A stretch of DNA of 64,000 bases from Pempheris klunzingeri. Its lineage: Eukaryota > Chordata > Actinopteri > Acropomatiformes > Pempheridae. The position numbers were made by a program, and so were the translations under genes. Every line of letters begins with the position of its first letter. Positions within the stretch are counted from its first letter, which is position 1. The notes beneath the pieces were generated by a model. It did no database searches and had not been told where the DNA came from. It saw only the letters and a list, made by a program, of their open reading frames with translations. Positions 15,401 to 30,400 of the stretch are shown piece by piece. The stretch spans positions 6,304,730 to 6,368,729 of the forward strand of contig NC_092013.1 of NCBI RefSeq assembly GCF_042242105.1. Direction: 5' to 3'.

Positions 15401-18400
15401 AATGAATAAAATAAGTGTTTTTATTGAGCCACATTCAAACAACAATGTGTGTGTGTGTGTGTGTGTGAAAATATCTTTCATTTATATAGTTAAATATATT
15501 ACTAATTGCGACATTATATGACTTCAGCGCCTACTGCTCATGAAAACACCTTTCAGGAGACGTCTCATTGATTACACTGTACTAATACTAATATATGCTT
15601 TGGACGCAGCGTGTTTTCTCTTGATTTTGGATCTTACCCAGCATGCCGATGCCCAGCATGAAGGCGTCCATCCCATAGGGCATCACTCTGGAGCGGCCTC
15701 GGGCTGAGCCTGTCGGCGTCATCACCTCCTTGGGCTGGGCTTTCTTACACTCGACCTGAGGCACAGGAAACCCACGGTCGGTCATAAGTGAAAACACAGA
15801 TATGAAGACACAGAAAACCAAATACAGCTCAAGCACGTCCATATATCACTGAGTAGATAAAGTAGATCCAAATGTCTTAGCTGAGCTTATTAGCTGAACT
15901 TGATTTTTGCGTTACATGACTTTAAATTCCCTAAATAACAGTCACCCTGTTACACCAAATTTCCACTGTTTACCTAGAGTATTTAGTCTACCTGTTTACC
16001 TAAGTATATTTTGGAAGCACACTCTAAACATGCTGCATATACAGTGAATACAGTATGTGCTGTATTCATTGGATCGTATATAATGGATCCTGTACACGAT
16101 CATCCCGAATTAATTCCACCTTCTTCTACATACATATAATTACATTTGTATATAGGAGTTAAATGTTAATGCTGAAGTTGAATCTGTTTGTTGACTCTGT
16201 TCAGCAGATCATCCTTGTTTTCCTGTGTGCCTGTTTGAGTGTCTGGACGTGAGAGCAGTGGAAAAACCGGAGTCGAATTCCTCGCATGTGTTCATATACT
16301 TGGCGAATGAAGCCAATTCTGATTCTGTTTCTGAAATGGAAACCCGTATGTTTCCTGCTGTCATGCGTACCATTTTGTTGTTGATCTCATGGAAGTGGAT
16401 CTCACACACTTTCTCCACCACGTCTTCATTCTCAAAGGTGACGAAGCCAAAGCCTGGAAGACACACAAACAGACTCTTATTCCAGCACTGGATCCCTCCG
16501 ATTGTTCCTCTCTGTGACATCCTGTGGTCGGTGACAAAGACGTGTAGCGGAGACTCCAGATCTCAGCAGCTGTGCGGCTTAAAACATGCGTGAAAACACA
16601 GAACTTTCCTTCTGAAAGGTTCTCCACAAAGGGTGTATTTTCATGAACACTTGATTCAACATCCCTGAAACTCTACAGGTCACCTTTGAGTGATTTCTGG
16701 CGTCATCAGAGCAAACCTCGCACGGCTGTCACTCAGCTGTTGGCATCATGGAGGAGCAGGGACGGGGCGTGGTCCGCCAAAACCTGCGCCCATGTTTACC
16801 CCCTCCTCCTTATCACGCCCAGTTTCTCCACAAAAGTCCACCCAACTCCGCCCCTCCTCCCTCTTTCCTCACTCGTCTCATTAAGTTACATCCTCGCCGT
16901 CCTGACCCGGCGCCGTGACCCTCAGCGGGCGCTGCACTTCTGACTCTCTTGGACAGGACGGCGATAAATGAAACGAAGCGAGCAGTGGAAAGACAAAAGA
17001 ATGTGACTTGAGAGAATTTCTGCTTTTTTTTTCCTCCTCTGAAGGTTCACCCAGTGACTCTATCACGCTGTTTCTCCTTTCATTAAGAGGACATGTTTGT
17101 AGGTGTCCCACTTAGCATGTCCACACATATTAACATAGTGTGTGTGTGTGTGTGTGTGTGTACGTACCTCTGTGTCTGTTGGTTGTTTTGTCAAACATAA
17201 GCATGGCATCATCGACCTGTGAGAACAAAGCAAAGAATAGATGAGCCTCGTCATATTAACACACACACACACACACTCACACACACACCATTACACAGCA
17301 TGGGGTGCCATTGTCCCTCTTTAGCATTGGAGTAAGAGGGGAAAACAGATGGAGAGGGTGGAGGGGAGAGAGGGAGGGAGGGGTGACAGGTGACAAAGGA
17401 GGAAAGAAAGAGAAAGAATGAGAGGGGAGAGAAAGGAAGAGAGTAATGGGAGAGACGAGGGAGGGACAGGGGACGCCGTATAAAAATAAAACAAAATGCA
17501 ATCTATCAAGGTGAAAAAGAAGCGAATGTTCCCCGTTCACAAGGCGCCGGAGAAAAATTCTTCTCCATTCTTTGCTCTGTCTGTCTTTCTCCTGAGTTCT
17601 CACAAACTACTCTCTCTTTTTTTCCCCCTTTCATTCGTTCACCCTCGCTGTCTTTCTTTCCCCTCTGCACAAAGTTTACTATTCCCATGGAGACGCTGTG
17701 AAGAATTTCAATTAGAAGAACTTGCCCCCCTCCAACTAATTTCAATGAATAGAATGGAGAGAAAGGAGAAAAAGAGAGGGAGAGTAAGCATGTGACAGAG
17801 AGGGAGAGAAAGAGAAACGGTGATGAATAATGGGATGATTCACAGAAAAAGATAGCTGGTAAAGTTTTGATGGAGGGCAGAAAATCTGTGAACCAACATT
17901 TTGGATCAGAGTGTATAAAACAAAGTGAACTGGGGTCTTTGTCAACACGCTTTTATTCTCCTTCTCCCTCCACTTTCCTTTTTGCACTCACTCCACTGCC
18001 CTATTCATATTCCTCCTCCTCCTCCTCCTCCTCCTCCTCCTCCTCCTCCCCCTTTTTCACCCTCTATCCTCCCTCCCTCCCTCCCTCACTTGTCCTTCAC
18101 TGGCAGGAAAGTTCGCAGCTTCTGCTCGAGCCCTGACGGCATGAGGAGAGAGAGAGAAGGGGAAGCCAAGGCCTTGGATCTCTCGCTGTGGAAGCAACGT
18201 TTGTGTTTTCTGTCATTAACCGAAAAAAAGGACTGCGACCACATTCACAAAAAAAACTCTGCCTTCACAAGAAGCCTTCCTGCATCACACAGAGACACAT
18301 GTGGAGTATGACTACATGGCTATTTTCATTAGGCAGCTTGTGCTGAAACTCAAACCAGTGTAACATGAGTGGCAGAGGCCTCTGGATGACCAGGCCATCC

Positions 18401-21400
18401 GATTTCTAACCTTTACCTCACACAAAAACACACCCGTGTCTTCTCGTCTGATTGAGATGATGCCTGCGCCTAAAAAAAAGTACAAGACTTTTAGATCTCC
18501 TCGCCAAATGATGAATATGCTTGCTTCCGCGACCTCCCTGACCCTTTTATCCCTCATCCTTGTCAACATATAGCTCGGACGCGCGCGCACATGGAGCACC
18601 CCCCCCCCTCCTCTTTCTGTCCTTCATTCAGTTTTTGCCCCCTCCCACCTCATCCCCTCATGCCTGCCACTCTTTCCGGTCGTCCAAACTCAATGACACA
18701 GCAGAGAGAGAGCGAGGGAACAGGACAGTAAGTAGACAGCTGCAAGACAACATGTTATCATAAGAGTAGAGTTACACGCACAGCTAGCCCTCCTGTTAGC
18801 ATTAGCAGCATCTATTCTGGAAGGGATGACCGGCTCCCCCTGCCAGGCCGAGGAGCTTTTGAGCCGCGCTGCTCTGAAGCCAAATTTTTGACGCCAGAAA
18901 AAAGAAGATAATATGCTGTACAGTCATGCTAATATGGTTCATCTAATTGTCTTCTATTAGAATACAATAGTGTGCCGGCTTTAGAAGTATTCTGTCACGT
19001 GTGTGAGCTTATGCTGTGGTCGCACACCAGCCCCTTGCCCTTGCCAAAACCAATAAGAGCCGACGATCTCCAGTGTCCACTGCCCAGGGTGCTGTAAGAC
19101 AATCTGATTGGATAGCTGTGGGGGTCTGAGATTGGCTTAGCAGTGGCTCAGTCCCTAACTAGCCAGCATGTGTGCAGAGAGTGAAGAAAAGTTAAGGTCA
19201 TATTCTCATAAAGTTCTGACATTCTCAGCCGCACCGAAGCAAGGGGTCGACCGTGATCATGCGCAGTTTTCGGAGTGCAGCATTAAAAATAACCAGTTTT
19301 TATTGAAGCGTGCAGCTATTGTCTGAAGAGCAAGCGTTTGCTGACAAGTCCATTACACTATCTGCGAGATTATGAAAGGTGGCATTCACATTTTTTCCCT
19401 TCTGTCTCCTCACATCTCCCTCTTTCACTCTGTCCTCTCGCTCCCTCTCTCTCTCCGGCCATCTCTCTCTAAACAGGCCAGCAGACAAAGTGTTCAGTCA
19501 AGCCTCCTAATCGCCAGCTCACATGGGTGAGTGGAGTCCCAACTTTTCCCGTCTGCCCTGTCCATGCTGCATTTTTCATCTTATCCACTCCTTCCTTTGC
19601 TTACTGCTCTGACCTATTCTCTCGTTTGATTTCAAAGGGGAACTGAGTGGTGGTTTTTCATGTAAGGTGCTTTGAGGAATGCGGTACAGAGAGGTAGGAT
19701 AGAAAGCATGAAAACAGGGATTTCCCTCGGATTAAACATAATTGTCTGTATGACCGAAATGCTAATTATCAAATTACCAAACTGCATGCCTGATTCCCAG
19801 CTTAAAACACATTTCCCTGTTCCAAACAGGCTCTGCGTTCAGCCTTAGCCAAAAATACGGGAGGTGTTCTCAACTCTCCACCAGGTTGAAGGGGATTACA
19901 AGAAATTCACCTCAGGGTTCAGACTTATTTCTCTTGCAAACATGGCTGCTGCAGTCTTATTGGCCTGGGGACATTTAGCTAAAGGAGCTCAGATTTGTTC
20001 AGTAAGGAAACTACGCTTAAACACACACTTTTGACTCCTCGGTTTGGTCAAAAACACCTGACGGTGTCAACTGAGCAGCCATTTCGGTCCAGTCTAATGA
20101 AGTTTGTGTAGGTGTGCTCTCAGAAGTATACTCCGAGAAAATAAACGACAGCACGTATCAAAGAGTTGCAGAAAATGCATAGTGCATTCTGTGTTTTCCT
20201 TTGCGAGGCGGTGCCACAGTATGAAAATAAACAAGACACTGAGTCCCACTCCATCTTAACCTGCACCTTGTAACCAGGCTCAGATAATAAACAAGAAATA
20301 CCTCCCGCTCAGCAGGAATGCACTGTGGGATTGGCGCTATCCATGATACAGCTTTGGTCTCACGTGTCCAAACAGTCCAAATATTCCCTCATCCTGCGGA
20401 GGGAGTGTTGTCTTAGATATGAGTGTCTGTGATCACCAGGGAGAACTGATTCGGCACAGAGCTGCCATTTTATAAAGCACGGTCAGGAAGCGTGACACAT
20501 GTCACAACATGCACCTTGCAATGAGTTCAACTGAGTGATGGTCACACGTGTAATCCAGGTCGACCAGGATCCACGACCCAGAATTAGAAGACATTATTTA
20601 AAATCTGAACCAACACCTGAAATATGGTAATGCCCCAAACATGAGTCAGAGGCCAACTGAGAGAAAACACAGCCAGACACGAGGCAGAAGGAGGTTCGTG
20701 CTGTTAATTTCTTCCAACCCATTAGGCCTACATCCTGGAGCAGTGTTCATTTTCAGACTCCTTCCTGCTCACCAACAGCAGAACCACACACTTAATGTTT
20801 GTGACAACTGGATCACTGGCTGGGAGTCTTACAGTCGGTACAAAATAAATGTATGCAAGCTCGCCTCCCTGCACAGCGACGGCGATGCCACTGTCACACT
20901 TTCATGCACACACACACACACAAACACACCCCTATTTCCATTCATGCAAATACACACCTCTTACACATTTTTTTAAAGGAAACAAAAAAAAACACACTGG
21001 ATTACAGCAGGACAATGGACGAAAGCAGGTCACCACGGCAACAAGCTGAGAGGGACTGGAGCAGGGTGTGTGTGTGTGTGTGTGCATGTGTGTGTGTGTG
21101 TGTGTGTGTGTGGGATGGAAGGGGAGTTGGTGTCTGAGGTGCTGATTTTGGGTAAGGTGGCGGGGGGCTGTTACAGGAGCAGCTGTTGCATTTGATTAGT
21201 TAATAGAGAAGAGTCTGAACTCGACTCAAACACACTCCCAAACCCCCAAAAGTGTTGCTGGCTAAAGAGTAACCCAACATTTCATGCACGGTGGCTACTT
21301 TGATACATTTATGGCCCATCAGATTGGTGTTTTTCCCTTTCATAGTCTCTTTTCCTCCCCACTATCTCAACATTCCTCCTTTTCTCTGCCCTTCAACCCT

Positions 21401-24400
21401 TCCGAGTTCCCCTCCCTCTCTCTCTCCATGGGGGGTTGCTTCTTCCCTTTCAGTCCCCCGCCATCTCCTTCTTCTCCCTCCCTCCCCTTGCTGCTTTTTT
21501 TTTTTTTCCTCCCTCCCTCTCCCCGGCCACTCATCTGTCTCCACAGCATGTGTTTGCCTTTCACCAAATTTCATTCAAAGGAGCTGAGCAGGACAAATGT
21601 AGAAGGCCAAAAAACACTAAGATGTGATTGGAAAAAGAGCAAAGCAGCTAACAAAAGGGATAAACTAACAAACTAACTAATACAGCGGCTGGCAATCAAT
21701 GACCGCACAGCATCTTTCTGTCCTTTCTTCTAGTTCTTTCTCTCTTTCACTCCTCTCTGTCCCCTCAAATATAGCTGCTTTTCTCACAACTTCTTCACTG
21801 AAACGAGGCCCCTTTTGCACTGTTTGTTGTTGACTCAAATGAAAAAGGGGAAAAGGAGTAAAACAAAAGGACAGAAACAAGCAGAAAGGTGTTGAAGCAA
21901 TAGGGCCAACAGATGAATACAATCTATCAAAGGTGCACAGTCTATTAGAGCAGCGATTCCCAACCTTGTACCCCAGGGGCTACTTCTGTAGTTGCCGGAG
22001 GGTATGTGGAAAGATTGTGGAGTAGCTGAAGTTATTTGACAAAATAAAAATTACATTTTACAAATAGGTCCACATATTGAGTCAGCTTTAACACCTGAAC
22101 ACCACAAGCTGAAACTCGAGGTCAACGAGCTGTCAAGTGAGTACAGAAGTATATATTTCAACAGTTAACATTAGATAAAAGTAACAGATGAATGGCTGAA
22201 ATAGAGAGCTAAAAGGTAACATGATAAAATTGATGTATAAATAACTGCAATAGCTAAAAGTATAGTGGAAGCTATTAGTAATGTACACACAATGTAAATG
22301 TTAGCTTAAATTAATGGTTAATGTTGAATTAGATACAAGAAAAACAGTTGAAATAGTGAACACTGGCTAAAAGTAGTGGATAAACACTTGAAACAGTTAG
22401 CTAATGTCAGCCAATGGATAAATAGCTGAAATAGCTAATAGTATGGTAGTAGCTAGTAGTCATGGACACTAAGTGTTAGCTAGACGTTAGCTAAAAGTAA
22501 TGGATAAACACTTGGAAGTTTGCTAACGGATAAATGACCGAAGTAGCTAAAAGTAATTGATAAAAAGTTTAAATAGTTAGCGAATGAATAAATGTAAATA
22601 GATGAAAAATCCTCGTTAGATACACGTACAAACCTAACTAACCCGTCTAATTTACACTTCAGTTGTATGAAAAACGTATTGTAACATTATCTATCTATAT
22701 TATAGCCACTTTTACATCATTATTAGTTAAATAATATCCAGAACAGAGTCAACGTGGACACATTTGCAACATGACGATGGGGGGTTGTTGATGCTTAAAG
22801 TTCACGACACAGAAGGTTGGGAACCGCTGCACTAAAGTCTGGTGGCTAAACACAGATACCAGATTTGTGTATAGTTTACCTTTCCAAACTGGTCGAAGTA
22901 ATGCTTCACATCTTCGATGGTGGTATTGACTGACAGTCCTCCGACAAAGATCTTCTTTGTCCTGGTCACCAGCTAGCAACACAGAAGAAGAAGGCATCGT
23001 TTACCACTAATCACATTAGACGGGGGGGTAGATGCTGGTGATAAAGAGACTTTGTGTTTCTTGGTGTTTATCTAATCTCAGAGGTTTCTGGAGGCTCTTC
23101 TGACATGTCAGCTATTTCCCTTCAGTTTAGCGTCTGTTTTATTTAGGGCTTGTAGGTGTTCCTGCGTACAGGTGAGGATGGTTTCTAGACATAAACATAT
23201 ACAAATGTGTCGGTGTGCGTATGAACCAGCATTGTGAGGACATTCCTGCATTGGGAGGACAATTTGCCTGGTCCACACGACTTCACCGGGCCGTTTGGGG
23301 CTTCGGTTAAGGATATGGTAAAAATGAGGTTAAAGTCAGGTTTAGGCATTTAGTTGTGATTGTTAAGGTTACAAGTGGGGACTGGCGAATGCTTTCCATA
23401 AATCGGTGTCCTCAAAACTACATAAAGACAAGAATGTGTGTGCGAGCTTGCTGCGTGCTTGTGTGTGTGTGTGTTTGGAAGATGTTGGCTGCTGATGGTC
23501 GGGGGTTGGGCGGGGTCAGGGCGTAGGGTCACGGTGTCAGGCTGGACAAGTGGATTGCCGCTCCTCTTTGGCTGACTCTAATCCAGCCAACCAGGGCTGA
23601 GTGATGAGAAGTGACACATGACATCGTCACTACTCCTCCGTGCTGTTAAACCCTTCAGGGTGCACTCACCTTAGGCTGAGCCCGGCGGGGAAACGCCACC
23701 TTTGGGTCGATCTGTAGGGAAGAGACGGGTAGAAATGAGTTTTAAAGTGGTAATAGTAGAGGAAGAAACATTTCAAGACATCCTACTGTGGATTTGATTG
23801 CAGTTGTGATGATTGTTGACCTGTGACGATTGTGATAGGCCGACACTACTGTATTACAGATATTAAGAGGATTCTCTCAGAAGTGAGCTATAGGTGACAT
23901 TTTCTTTACCTCCGCTTTGTTTAAAGATGCCCAGACTGCACATCATAAGCGTAATAATAATAATGAGAATAATAATAATTTTTTCCCTTACAATTTTTCT
24001 TTTCCTCTGACCTCATTAAAATCCAATATGTGGAGAAGTAGTTATGTGGTAACCCTTCCCTTTGCCAGAAACTGGGATTTATTATAGCCCAAATAAGGAA
24101 ATATTTCATATTTTGTGCATTAAATGGCTAAGCATGATAAACGATATATTTTTTGAGTTTCACAGACAAAGAAATGTAGAATATCTCAACACATATTTGA
24201 AGTCAAGTAGACCCCGTAGACATCTAAGTCCCTATGTTATAAAACTCCAATAACAGAAAATCCAGATAGATTTATTAAGGATTTAGGAGGGTCTATGTGC
24301 ACCCTAAAAGAAGTAACGCATCATTTAAACATGGAATCAGTTCAAATTCATGTTTATAGAAAAGTTATTAAGTATTAGTTTGATAAAACAGTGTTTAACA

Positions 24401-27400
24401 TGATTTTTGAGCTGTTAAAGAAAGCTCTGGGTTTCCAGCACCCCAAACAAATATTGAGGGTAAAAAAAGGGTTACTCAGAGAACAAATATTTTTCATGCC
24501 TCTGACCGACTGGGAGGTAGACCTCCTGTTACCCAGAGCACCCACCATTAAAAGCCCCCCCCCCCCATCTTAAATTACTTTGAGCAAAGACACCAAATCT
24601 CTACCTGCTCCGGATATGTTGCTGAGTAGCTGATCCTGCGCTTGTGTAAACTCAATTTCGCTCAGGGCATCAATGAATTATCACACTGTTAACAAACTAG
24701 AATTGGTTACAACACAGAGCCTCTAAGTCTGAACCCATCTGAAGGCCTGCAAGTCCAAAAATAGAACTTATGCTAATCTGCGAGTATGTATAGTAGACCC
24801 GTGTTTATGCAAGCCCCAAAAAATCTAAACACACCAGGCAAACAAACAGGCGTAGGGAACAAAATACACACCGAGAGGTGAATACGTACATTCTCTAAAT
24901 TGACACAACTAAATGCATCTTAGCCACAAACTGGACGAGCGGGGCAGTCTGGAATAGAAAATGAGCATTTAATATTCTGAATACATTTCAGATGGATATG
25001 TATTTTTTAAATCTCACAAATCCAGACAACCTCCATTTTGGATTAGCCAGATTTGACTGTATCCATATTTCTCCCAAGTGGAATGTCTCGGCAGTGGTCA
25101 AGGTTACAGATAAAATTAGAAGCAAATGAGTTTTGAATGAGCTGGCCTTTAATAATGCTAAATATGCAAAGCCTGGCCTGGCATTTTAAATTTGTGAGGA
25201 ATCTCATGTTATTCTCACTCAAGCCAACAAGAGAGATGATTTTAGGTCACAGGACCTTGTAGTGTATTATGGTCTTAGAGTTCCATCTTTGTTCTAATAA
25301 TTGGATGTGTGAAGCAAAACCCCTTGTGTCTCACACAGCCGCTATCAGAGGTATTGAATTGATATTGGCAACTACAAGGAGCCTATCAAATGGCCAGAAA
25401 TAAGTACTTATTATGAGAATAATACACACAATGCAAGGGAGAGTGTTCATTCAATATTCAAGCAATCCTTTCATCTCTTTCCTGCGATAATTCCCTGCTT
25501 CTGGTGACAAATTTACTGACGAAAATATCCTTCAAGGACCTTTAAGGACCTCAGATTTAGCGTTGCTTCGTTGCTTCGTACGCTGTGTAACTAAGATGCA
25601 GCTGCAGCGTCCTTGGAAGGGATTGCAGAAGGACTTTGCACCTTGAAGAGGGACACAAAGACGAGGAGAGCCGTGTCACCTCCAGCTGGTCCGAGCACAA
25701 AGACAAAGGTGACAAGGACACGCAAAGCCACCAGTGACTGTAGGCAGCAGAGCAGTGCGCCAAACGGAGCGCACTCACAAACACTGACAACACAGCATTT
25801 CTCACAGGTTCTGTGCTCAGTGGGCCAAATGTTACAGTACAGATGTGTGGCTTCATACTGAACGATTAGCAGCATGGTGACTTTTGTACCACCTGCTTTT
25901 CAACCAGAAATCAAAAGGGATGAGAGCGAAAGACACACAATACTGTAAATGCGAGTTTACCTGCGCTACTGAACAAAACTGTCTGTACGTAGATTTTATG
26001 GCAGAAATACAAGAGGCAAATAACATTATAGAGAGGAGAAGCTGCAGTGACCTCAACACAATGACAGGATCACACTAGAAGACCATTACAGGAGAGAGGA
26101 AAGTACCTCGTGATGATTAAATAGTGTATTGTGTCCTTGTATCTTCTTATAAATATATATATTTTTTCAATAATCAGTCTTTTGAACTGAGACTGCTGAG
26201 AGGTAGGAGCCTCTCGTGTTCAGGTCAACCGACCTGCCTTTGACTGTTCAACAAGACTAGAGGACAGGTGCTGCCGTGAGACGATTACGTGACAGAGATT
26301 ATGAGCTGACAATGACAGTGGTCAGAAACCTGCTCACGTGCAGTGTACACAGTAAAATATAGGCCAATTATTCTACAAGCTAAAGTGTACAAACACAAAC
26401 ACCCAACAGCCTTTGTAGGGATTTTAACAGTGCACTGTGGTTTTATTTTGAAAATCAGTCTCCTGTCAGTTTATCTTTGTAAGATTCGTTTCTTATGTTT
26501 GGAAACAATTCGCAGTTTTTATGATTTTCTAAGAGTAGGGGATCAGTACGTGTGGATCATATCACAAAATAAATATTGTGATACGTTTTTCTGTAACTGG
26601 ATAAAATGTCTGGATGCTGTTTTTTTTAAAGTTATCCTTTCATTTTTAAAAAAAAACAGACAAATAGAGATGCAGCGATCTTGTTAACACAATGTAATCA
26701 GTCGTTAAAGAGACAGATATGATGACAAGGGGCACAGAAAAATCAGTTGACAGAAGTGTGTGGTATATCTGGTATATGGTCTCATGGTATATCATCATAT
26801 TTCCCACTCATATTTCACATGTTGTCAAAACACCAATATTTCAGAGTGTTTAAATTAAAAAGAGCTCTTAAAAACAGCCTAAAATACAGAAGGTTACCTA
26901 CTAGACTAGGTTAGGCCTAATGCAATATCTGTAGTAGTGCTACTACGGCTACAGTCATGCCATGCTGTTAAAAAAATCATTCCACTTCAGCGAAATAACA
27001 GAATATATCTAATATGTAATTTCTACGTCTGGCTGTACTCAGAGGAAGGCTGTAATAAATGAAAACTACAGCATCTATCAGACTGGCGGATTAGCCTCGA
27101 GGAAGACAGATAGGCCACAAAGCAAAAAGTAAAACGACTTAGCCAGGTCACTGCTTGTAACACTCAGAGGTAGCTCTTCAGATGGTTGGGAGGGGGCTCT
27201 GCCATGTAACGGCCCCAATCAGTGCTGAATGTGTAACTACTCAGGAATATAGTTCAAAATCTTTCTAGGAAGAGAAAGTTGCTCTTCCCAGACATAACTG
27301 AAGAGTTATGACTGAGTGTTGGTGAAATGGTCTGACTAACGTCCTGCTTCATGACATCCAACCTCCACTCAATCTAGGCAGCATAGTGACGGCAGAGCCT

Positions 27401-30400
27401 ACAATATGATTTAGGTGGTTTAGCTTTGAAGACTAATCTACGACCAATAGTCACCTCACGTGGCCCAGCGCGTCCACCAGTGTTACAAACTGGAAAACAA
27501 AAGTAAAAAAAAAAAAAAAAGGGTTGTCAAATCAACAGATAGGGAGGAAAATGAGTGTGAAAATGAGAAAGCACAGTGAGAAAGAGGAGGCATTCATTTG
27601 GAAAACAGAGTCAGCCCATGAGAAAGTGGGCCTGTCCAGTGTAGCGCTGCAGCGGGGCCGTCCCAGCAGGCAGCCCCTCTGATTTCATTAATTAACAGGA
27701 CAAAGAGTACAAAACAGATGGGCCCGTAGAGGAACTGGGGCTCCCGTACTACCCCCACAGGCACACATACATACACGGTCACAGCAACAACATAATGTAG
27801 CACAAACACAAACACCAATGTGGCACATATATGTGATTAAATAGGAGACACTCATACACACATAGACTGATCCACCTCTTCCAAGCCAACAACAAGTACA
27901 GCCACCATGTGCTCACATGTAGACACTCAAGCTCCGGCACACTGGCCGTCCTGCCAAGACATTCTTGCAACAAAAATGGCAAACACCCACACTGATAAAA
28001 AGGCACCACAGGTTGCCCCATTATGGCCATATAATCAATATAAGCTAAACAAAAAGGCAGAAACAGAAGAGGAGACAAAAGGAGCTGGCATGTCAATGAG
28101 TGAGACTTGGTTTGGGCTCCGGCCAGCAGGGTCAGTCTGCACAGCTGAACAATTGCACAGTAATTAGTTAACGAAGCTCACTAATGAGGACCCCCCCCTT
28201 ACCTAACCCCACCCCTGCCCCTGTAACCTTGCTAGGGCGCCTCGCCAGGGCGGGTGTGTGTGTGTGTGTGTGTGGAGGTGGAGGGGGTGAGGTTATACAC
28301 ATGTAGCACGCACAGAGAACCCTGGGTCCACCTTAAGAGCAGGTCCAGGCTTTATTCCCGGATCTGAGGCCTAGCATGGACCTCGGAAGCCCAATCCAGT
28401 TTGTTTCCTTCAATCCGATTAGTTGCTTTTTAGATCTATACTAATTACAGCACAGGAGCCGAGCCTCCCTCTCCTCTCCACTCCACTCCTCTCCACTCCT
28501 GCACCTTCTCCACCCCCCTCTCCAGTTTTGTGCACGTCAGCATTAACAGCTAATCTCCAGTCAGGAGCGAGGAGCTGGTGCTACCACCCAAACTCTCCAC
28601 TAACCAGGTGTTAGACCAGTAGCTGTGGCCGACTGCGGAGCCAGTAGTCCACAGAGGCTGGTGCTAACATATGTTGTTCCAGTGCACGGATATAGACGAA
28701 AGCAGCTGATGACTACTGCTGCACCTTCATGGGCGGCTGTGCGAAAAGCAGCAATTACCACCTACTGTAACACACCTCGAAAAGGGCATTCCTGTTTACT
28801 CTGTGGAAGATTCTTCTGTATTTTCCTTATTTTTTTCTACATTCCCATCTGTGAAAAGGGGGGTTATTTTGGGAAACTGCCCTTTAAGAAATAATCATTC
28901 CTAACTTATCACACATTCGAGATACATCAGCACTGAAAACATAATTCAGAGCTACTGTCTGCAACGCTATAGAACGAAAAAGTGCACAATAATTTGTCAG
29001 TGAAGCAAAACAAGATTCACGTCACACATGCCACAAACGCCCTTTAGTCTCGTCTGAAAACTCTGATGGATACACCACCAATAATAACACGCCAAGACCT
29101 AAAAATCACCCCGCTCCAACCCCAGCGAATGAGAAGTGGTGGCATTTCGGAGAATATCTGGCCTCCATTTTTCCTCTTCCTGCAACTGGTTCCAGTAAAG
29201 TGTCTCTCGGAGAAAACAAATACCAGTTCTGCCCTTCTTCTCTGTCCAGAGAAATACGACAGCACGCCGCTGCCCTCAGGCCACACTCTGCCCCGGCAGG
29301 AAATCTAACCTCTAACCAAAACAACAACCTCAACAGACCTCACTCTAAAAACAACACACAGCCTCTCATTGTTGCATTTGCACGGGCACACAGGTACTGA
29401 CAGTAGCTATAGTGTTCGCTCACTGTTTGGCTTTTGCTTCTCAAAGGTGGATAAAACAATGTTGGATGCAACAGGACTGTAAATGTGTAATACAATTTGT
29501 AACCAGCGATATGAACCTTGCACCTGTAAATGCAGCTTACTTCTCAACCTATGAGACCTTAAACAGCACCCTGTTGCTCCTTTGCATCCTTTCAAACACC
29601 TTCCCCGTCTCTTTGCTTCCTGCTTCAGGCCTTGTAGCGTCTTTTCATACAAACCAAAACCTCAGCATAAAGGAAAAAAAAAAACAGAAACAGTCAGAGC
29701 ATCGACTATTCTTCCTCGTTCCAAGGAGAAATGCCTTTCTCACATCTCGTGCTGATCAAACAGTAGCTATCCTCCAGGATCCACGAGTCCAGGTGCGAGG
29801 AAGACACGGGGCGCAAAGAAAATATAGAAAATAATTAAAATGGGACAGGTGTTGGAAACATTGCCGCCATAAAGCCTTACAAATATTCACTCCAGCGCCG
29901 CAGAATCTGACCCACAGTTGACTCAAAGCTGCTGTGTGTTTTAAAAAATTAACTCTTGAAAGGCTTTATTCATAGGTATTTATAACCATAAAAAACATGG
30001 AGGCCGTGGTACGTGATGCAGTGGTTGCAGCTTGGAATCTGTTTTCCTGCACAGCGTTCGCTCGTTTAGCGTCAGTCACGTTTCATGTAGTGCCGTTTAA
30101 TTCGGCTCAAGCTACAACAAAAAAGAAAAAACCCAGTCTAACTCAATGTTGTCTTTAACGATACACATCCCGTTTCGAATCTGGGCCCTTATTTCCAAAA
30201 TGGAACGACAAAATGGCAACCATACCCCAATTTAAAACGCCTGGTTGGATAAATGCTACCACGGGCGTGCTTCCCCCGCAGACTGCTGCCACAACAACCT
30301 GAGCAACCAAAGCTGCATTTGAGTGGGACACATTATTATTATTGTTTAGCCTTATGCTGTATTTTGGTTTATAATAGGGCAACGCCTAACCCCACCAGTG

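Noticed and set aside
17925-18311. 128-codon plus-strand frame with a proline run
   Set aside because: The proline run is the (TCC)n microsatellite inside an msi1 intron; no splice logic or similarity.
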